Assembly (NCBI RefSeq): GCF_900112455.1
Contig: NZ_FOLT01000006.1
Coordinates: 58,154 to 122,153, forward strand
Length of the DNA: 64,000 nt
Direction: 5' to 3'
DNA from: Alkalibacterium subtropicum
GTDB lineage: Bacteria > Bacillota > Bacilli > Lactobacillales > Carnobacteriaceae_A
A program made the position numbers and the translations under genes. The notes under the pieces were generated by a model. It saw only the letters and a list, made by a program, of their open reading frames with translations. It was not told the origin of the DNA and ran no database searches. The first letter of the stretch is position 1; every line of letters begins with the position of its first letter. Shown piece after piece: positions 60,234 through 64,000 of the stretch.

Positions 60234-61259
60234 ATGGATATCGTTGTATTAGCAGGAGGCTACAGCCATGAGCGGGAAGTATCGATGAGCTCAGGCAGTT
60301 TAATCGCTAACGCTTTAATGAAAAACGGGCACCGCGTCATTTTGCTTGACCTTTATTTTGGAACGGATCAGGCAGCGACATTTGAAGAAGCCTACACTAA
60401 ACTCAGTAAAGATAAGTATGAATACAAAGTAAGAAGACAGATCCCGGATCTGAATGCGCTTCGTGCGCAAAAAGAGAAACCGGATGAAATGATCGGGAAG
60501 AACATTATTCCGATTGGACAGTCCGCTGACTTGGTTTTCTTGTCCCTTCACGGCGAACTGGGAGAAAACGGACAGATTCAGGCAGTATTCGATCTGTATG
60601 ACATCACTTATACGGGCACAGGCTACATAGGCAGCGCGATAGCCATGAACAAGATCCTGGCTAAGGAAGTGATGTCCCAGCACGGTATCAAGACACCCAA
60701 GTGGGAAGTGCTCAGTGAAGATCAGTCACCAAAGACGTCCGTTCCCTGCGTTGTCAAACCGGATGCGAGCGGATCAAGTATCGGGGTGTATCTGGTCGAC
60801 AAAGAGGAAGATCTGGAAGCCGCGATAACCGATGCGAGAAAATATTCAAAAGATGTCCTGATCGAAGAAATGATCGAAGGGCGCGAGTTTTCGATCGGTG
60901 TTCTGGAAGATCAGGCATTGCCGCCGATCGAGATCATTCCAAAATCCGGTTTCTATGATTATGAAAACAAGTATCAGGCAGGCGCAACGGTCGAGATTTG
61001 TCCCGCTGAAATCAGTGAGGCACTGACGAAGGATATGCAGGCAATGGCTAAACGGGTCTTCAAGGCTTTGAGACTGGAATATTATGCACGTATCGACTTC
61101 ATGGTGTCTGATTCAGGAGACATTTACTGCATCGAAGCCAACACCTTGCCGGGGATGACTCCGACGAGCCTCTTCCCGCAGGAGGCGGCGGCCGCCGGGA
61201 TAGACTACAACAGCTTATGTGACCGCCTAGCCAAGCTTGCCGCAGACAAACGCAAGTAA
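60234..61259 (+). CDS. ddl: D-alanine-D-alanine ligase
   Basis: Makes the D-Ala-D-Ala end of the peptidoglycan stem peptide. Start ATG 60234 has AAGGAG 7 bases before (the ATG at 60228 is too close), giving 341 residues. ATP-grasp motifs include KPDASGSSIGVYLV and EANTLPGMTPTSLFPQ. In the omega loop YDYENKY the key residue is Tyr (about residue 247), as in D-Ala-D-Ala enzymes; the Phe that gives D-lactate specificity and intrinsic vancomycin resistance in many lactobacilli is not present. Confidence 0.96.
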   Translation: MDIVVLAGGYSHEREVSMSSGSLIANALMKNGHRVILLDLYFGTDQAATFEEAYTKLSKDKYEYKVRRQIPDLNALRAQKEKPDEMIGKNIIPIGQSADLVFLSLHGELGENGQIQAVFDLYDITYTGTGYIGSAIAMNKILAKEVMSQHGIKTPKWEVLSEDQSPKTSVPCVVKPDASGSSIGVYLVDKEEDLEAAITDARKYSKDVLIEEMIEGREFSIGVLEDQALPPIEIIPKSGFYDYENKYQAGATVEICPAEISEALTKDMQAMAKRVFKALRLEYYARIDFMVSDSGDIYCIEANTLPGMTPTSLFPQEAAAAGIDYNSLCDRLAKLAADKRK

Positions 61260-61350
61260 TCATTTTAATAAGTAAGTGTAGATCACTTGAAGCTGAAAAC
61301 ACCTGATTTCAATCGAAGCAATGGTGAAACAGAGAGAAAGGAGCAGTGAG

Positions 61351-62526
61351 ATGAATCAGCAGTTAAAAGAGTTGATCAAGGCCAAGGCGAAAGAAATCGG
61401 GATCGATAAGATCGGCTTCACTCACGCCGAACCTTTTTACTCTCTGGAAGACAAACTCATTAAGCAGCACGCCAAAGGGCATCATTCCGGCTTTGAACAT
61501 AAAGTTATCGAAGAGCGGATCTATCCTGAAAAGATTTTTGCGGAACCCAAATCGATCATCGCGATCGCACTGGCCTATCCGTCTAAGATGCGCAACAAGC
61601 CCCCGCGTGTGAAAGGTGAGCGCCGGGGAGAATTTGCCCGGGCCTCCTGGGGGACGGACTATCACTACGTCCTCCAGGACCGCATGGACAAGCTGATCGC
61701 CTACATTGAAGAGATCGCTCCCGGAGAAGTCGCCTTCAAGCCGATGGTCGATACCGGTGAGCTGGTCGACATTGCCGTTGCGCAGCGTGCTGGCTTGGGC
61801 TTTATCGGACGGAACGGCCTGCTTATAACGGAAGAGTTCGGGTCCTTTGTCTACCTTGGCGAGATCCTGACCAATATTGAATTTGAGCCGGATCAAGAAG
61901 TCTCGTTCGGCTGTGGGGACTGCACACGCTGTGTGGATGCCTGCCCGACGGATGCCTTATTGGGTGACGGCCGGATGAATGCCAACCGCTGTCTGTCGTA
62001 TCAGACGCAGACCAAAGGTTACATGCCGAAAGAATACCGCCGCAAGATGGGTCACGTGATCTACGGCTGTGATATCTGCCAGATCGTCTGCCCGTATAAC
62101 AAAGGCGTCGATTCGCATGTCCATGAAGAGATGGAGCCGGAGCCTTTCAATACCATGCCCGAGCTCAAGCCGCTCTTGACGATCTCCAACCGGGATTTCA
62201 AAGAGACCTTCGGCGATCTGGCCGGTTCATGGCGCGGCAAGAAGCCTCTTCAGCGGAACGCGATCATTGCGCTGGCTAATTACCGGGACTATTCAGCTGT
62301 ACCGGATCTACTCAATGTCATCGACAATGACGTCCGACCGATGATCAGAGGGACCGCAGCCTGGGCGATAGCCACGATCACGAAAAAACGCCCCAATGAA
62401 GAGATCGTGACGTTCCTTGAAGAAGCCCTTTTAAAAGAGACGGACGAAGAAACCGTTACCGAATTTAAAGAAGCCATCGGCGAATTGAAAGCTCGGCTGA
62501 ATAAACTGAATGCGAAGGAGAGTTAG
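61351..62526 (+). CDS. queG: Epoxyqueuosine reductase QueG
   Basis: A cobalamin- and iron-sulfur-dependent enzyme for the last step of queuosine synthesis in tRNA. Start ATG 61351 follows AGAAAGGAG; 391 residues. Two [4Fe-4S] motifs are present, [16 protein letters not shown] and [11 protein letters not shown]. The C-terminal region (about 300-385) has HEAT-like repeats ([19 protein letters not shown]) that bind tRNA. It needs corrinoid uptake or supply elsewhere in the genome. trmL starts 1 base after its stop. Confidence 0.96.
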   Translation: MNQQLKELIKAKAKEIGIDKIGFTHAEPFYSLEDKLIKQHAKGHHSGFEHKVIEERIYPEKIFAEPKSIIAIALAYPSKMRNKPPRVKGERRGEFARASWGTDYHYVLQDRMDKLIAYIEEIAPGEVAFKPMVDTGELVDIAVAQRAGLGFIGRNGLLITEEFGSFVYLGEILTNIEFEPDQEVSFGCGDCTRCVDACPTDALLGDGRMNANRCLSYQTQTKGYMPKEYRRKMGHVIYGCDICQIVCPYNKGVDSHVHEEMEPEPFNTMPELKPLLTISNRDFKETFGDLAGSWRGKKPLQRNAIIALANYRDYSAVPDLLNVIDNDVRPMIRGTAAWAIATITKKRPNEEIVTFLEEALLKETDEETVTEFKEAIGELKARLNKLNAKES

Positions 62527-62527
62527 T

Positions 62528-63037
62528 GTGACCAATCATATCGCTTTATTTGAACCACTCATCCCGGCAAATACGGGAAACATCTCAAGGACGTGTGCCG
62601 GAACGAACACCCAGCTGCATCTGATCGAACCGCTGGGATTCAGTACGGACGATAAACACTTGAAACGTGCCGGTCTGGATTACTGGGACAAAGTGGGTAT
62701 CCACTACCATAAGAATCTGGAGGCGTTTCTGGAAGTCGTGGGAGAGAGCCCCTTGTATCTGATTTCCAAGTTTGCTGAAAAAGTGTATTCCGACGTTGAT
62801 TATACGGATACGTCAAAGGATCACTACTTTTTGTTCGGCAAGGAAACGACGGGCCTGCCGAAGGAATTCATGCAGGAGAACCGCGACAAAGCACTGCGTA
62901 TTCCGATGAATGACGAGCATGTCCGCTCATTGAATCTGTCGAACACGGCGAACATCCTTATTTATGAAGCCCTGCGCCAGCAGGATTTTACCGGACTTGA
63001 AAAGGTCCATACGTACGAGAATGATAAACTGAAGTAA
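62528..63037 (+). CDS. trmL: tRNA (cytidine/uridine-2'-O-)-methyltransferase TrmL
   Basis: A SPOUT methyltransferase for the 2'-O of position 34 in certain leucine tRNAs. From GTG 62528 (after AAGGAG) it has 169 residues, the family size. Motifs are [20 protein letters not shown] (motif 1), [14 protein letters not shown] (motif 2) and [27 protein letters not shown] (motif 3), the knot. It is co-transcribed with queG, so two wobble-position enzymes are made together. Confidence 0.95.
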   Translation: MTNHIALFEPLIPANTGNISRTCAGTNTQLHLIEPLGFSTDDKHLKRAGLDYWDKVGIHYHKNLEAFLEVVGESPLYLISKFAEKVYSDVDYTDTSKDHYFLFGKETTGLPKEFMQENRDKALRIPMNDEHVRSLNLSNTANILIYEALRQQDFTGLEKVHTYENDKLK

Positions 63038-63051
63038 ATCAGATTTTAAAA

Positions 63052-63116
63052 GTGTCAGTTGCTGATTCCCTTTCTTTCCAAAGAGAGAAAGGGAGGTCAT
63101 TTGCTGACGCTTTTTT
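63052..63116 (+). terminator. Terminator of queG-trmL
   Basis: A long hairpin with inner CCCTTTCTTT...AGAGAGAAAGGG and outer GTCAG/CTGAC pairs, followed by six T residues. Confidence 0.75.
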
Positions 63117-63476
63117 ATTACAGAAATACTATGTATAAATGTATGTAATGAGTCGCTCGAACAGTGGAAAATCATCAAGTCTCCGGTCATAAGCCATTCT
63201 ACAAGGATAGGAGCAGATGTCTATTCACCTTCTCCTTCCCGGTACAAAGCTTTTTATAATGGATTATTACATTATTCACTCGAACTGACATATGCGTGTA
63301 AAGATAAGACAAATATAATACAAACCAGCTAAAAGGGAATGACAAAACGGCTCAACTTGTTTTCTTTTGAGTAGGACGTGGTAAGATACATACTGTTATA
63401 AAATCTTTCTGTAACATGATTAATACCTTCGTCTATATTTATATTAAATAAATGATACTTAAAGGAGATAAAATTA
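63117..63476. other. AT-rich promoter region before the LysM gene
   Basis: No gene is seen. An extended -10, TGTTATAAA (TG at 63394-63395, hexamer 63397-63402), without a clear -35 lies about 75 bases before the start codon. Confidence 0.4.
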
Positions 63477-64000
63477 ATGACTATCCACAAGAACACATGG
63501 TTAAAAGCAGGATTGACCTTGTCAGCAGCCGGCTTGTTTTTATTGACACCCGATTCAGAGGCAAGTGCGAGCCAAAAATGGGTCCCGCGTACTGTTCTGG
63601 AAATCGAAAAAGATATCACGAATGCAAAAGAGACTATGCAGAATAACGAAGAACCGTTTGCCTATACGGTCAAATGGGGAGACACGCTTTGGGGCGTGTC
63701 TCAGGCAACGGACATTTCTGTCGACAAACTGGCAAAAGTCAATGAAATCGACAACCCTAATCTGATCATTGCGGGCGCCACCGTATATGTCACTGATGAC
63801 TTGTCTGTCGTATCGGTGCAAAATGACGAGGAAGTTGTCAGCTATGACGTATCTTCAGACGACGTCCAGGAAACTGAAACGCCAGAAGATGTAGAGAAAG
63901 CTAAAGAAGATAAAAAATCTGAGCAGAAGGTAGAAGAAGAAGCCGCTGCCCAGGCTGCCGCCGAACAGAAAGCTGAAGAAGAAGCTGCTGCCCAGGCTGC
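63477..64000 (+). CDS. Secreted LysM-domain protein (3' end beyond window)
   Basis: The reading frame opens at ATG 63477 behind AAAGGAG and is still open at the window edge (174 codons). A signal peptide ends near residue 32 (EASAS). A LysM domain follows at about residues 61-104 (YTVKWGDTLWGVSQATDISVDKLAKVNEID), binding peptidoglycan. After an acidic linker comes an Ala/Gln/Glu repeat (AAAQAAAEQKAEEEAAAQA), a stalk or wall spacer. It resembles LysM wall proteins with a C-terminal lytic or adhesive domain, but that part is not visible. Confidence 0.88.
   Translation, partial: MTIHKNTWLKAGLTLSAAGLFLLTPDSEASASQKWVPRTVLEIEKDITNAKETMQNNEEPFAYTVKWGDTLWGVSQATDISVDKLAKVNEIDNPNLIIAGATVYVTDDLSVVSVQNDEEVVSYDVSSDDVQETETPEDVEKAKEDKKSEQKVEEEAAAQAAAEQKAEEEAAAQA

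Overview
This window comes from a low-to-moderate GC Gram-positive bacterium of the phylum Bacillota. My best inference is a motile member of the Lactobacillales, of Carnobacteriaceae type (for example an Alkalibacterium- or Marinilactibacillus-like organism). The basis is strong Bacillus-type ribosome binding sites, the Bacillus-like order ypiA-ypiB-ypjD-cca-dinG-ypmB-asnS-dnaD-nth with the respiratory qcr genes absent from it, a sortase-type C-terminus, and unusually acidic proteins. The genus is not proven by the sequence.

Region 1 (2-20445): one long, tightly packed flagellar operon on the plus strand. It encodes rod proteins (flgB, flgC, flgF, flgG), basal body and motor (fliE, fliF, fliG, motA, motB, fliL, swrD), export apparatus (fliH, fliI, fliJ, fliO, fliP, fliQ, fliR, flhB, flhA), hook assembly (fliK, flgD, flgE) and a sigma-28 factor. 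The switch genes fliM and fliN/fliY, and flhF, flhG and cheY, are not where Bacillus has them. The operon ends with a FtsE-like ABC protein whose Q-loop, signature and H-loop are all degenerate.

Region 2 (21116-31258): signalling genes. A permuted papain-fold protein, a chemoreceptor and a DUF2254 membrane protein with a huge acidic insert are followed by a second chemoreceptor, a c-di-GMP phosphodiesterase (degenerate GGDEF plus intact EAL) and a diguanylate cyclase. Both chemoreceptors have good sigma-28 promoters, which ties them to the flagellar sigma factor.

Region 3 (31263-40968): a compact type IV pilus operon with three prepilin-like proteins, PilB, PilT, PilC, a major pilin with its own promoter and leader, prepilin peptidase PilD, and PilM, PilN, PilO. 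The cyclase gene lies only 4 bases upstream of the first pilus gene, so c-di-GMP synthesis and pili are probably co-transcribed.

Region 4 (40969-45390): a MepA-type MATE exporter behind a structured leader that looks like a guanidine-IV (mepA-motif) riboswitch, and a secreted CpdB-like nucleotidase with an LPETA sorting signal.

Region 5 (46206-64000): housekeeping genes: ypiA, ypiB, ypjD, cca, dinG, ypmB, asnS, dnaD, nth (iron-sulfur ligands partly lost), an AspT-type aminotransferase, a YtxH protein, a YdaT-like protein on the minus strand, rlmA, ddl, queG, trmL and the start of a LysM protein.

The most unexpected signal lies between the genes. Five intergenic stretches (near 20.6, 41.0, 45.6, 54.7 and 58.2 kb), each lying downstream of a transcription terminator, carry arrays of short words alternating in orientation with a shared period of 51-52 bases, although the word differs at each locus. 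No tRNA, rRNA, insertion sequence, prophage or CRISPR array was seen.
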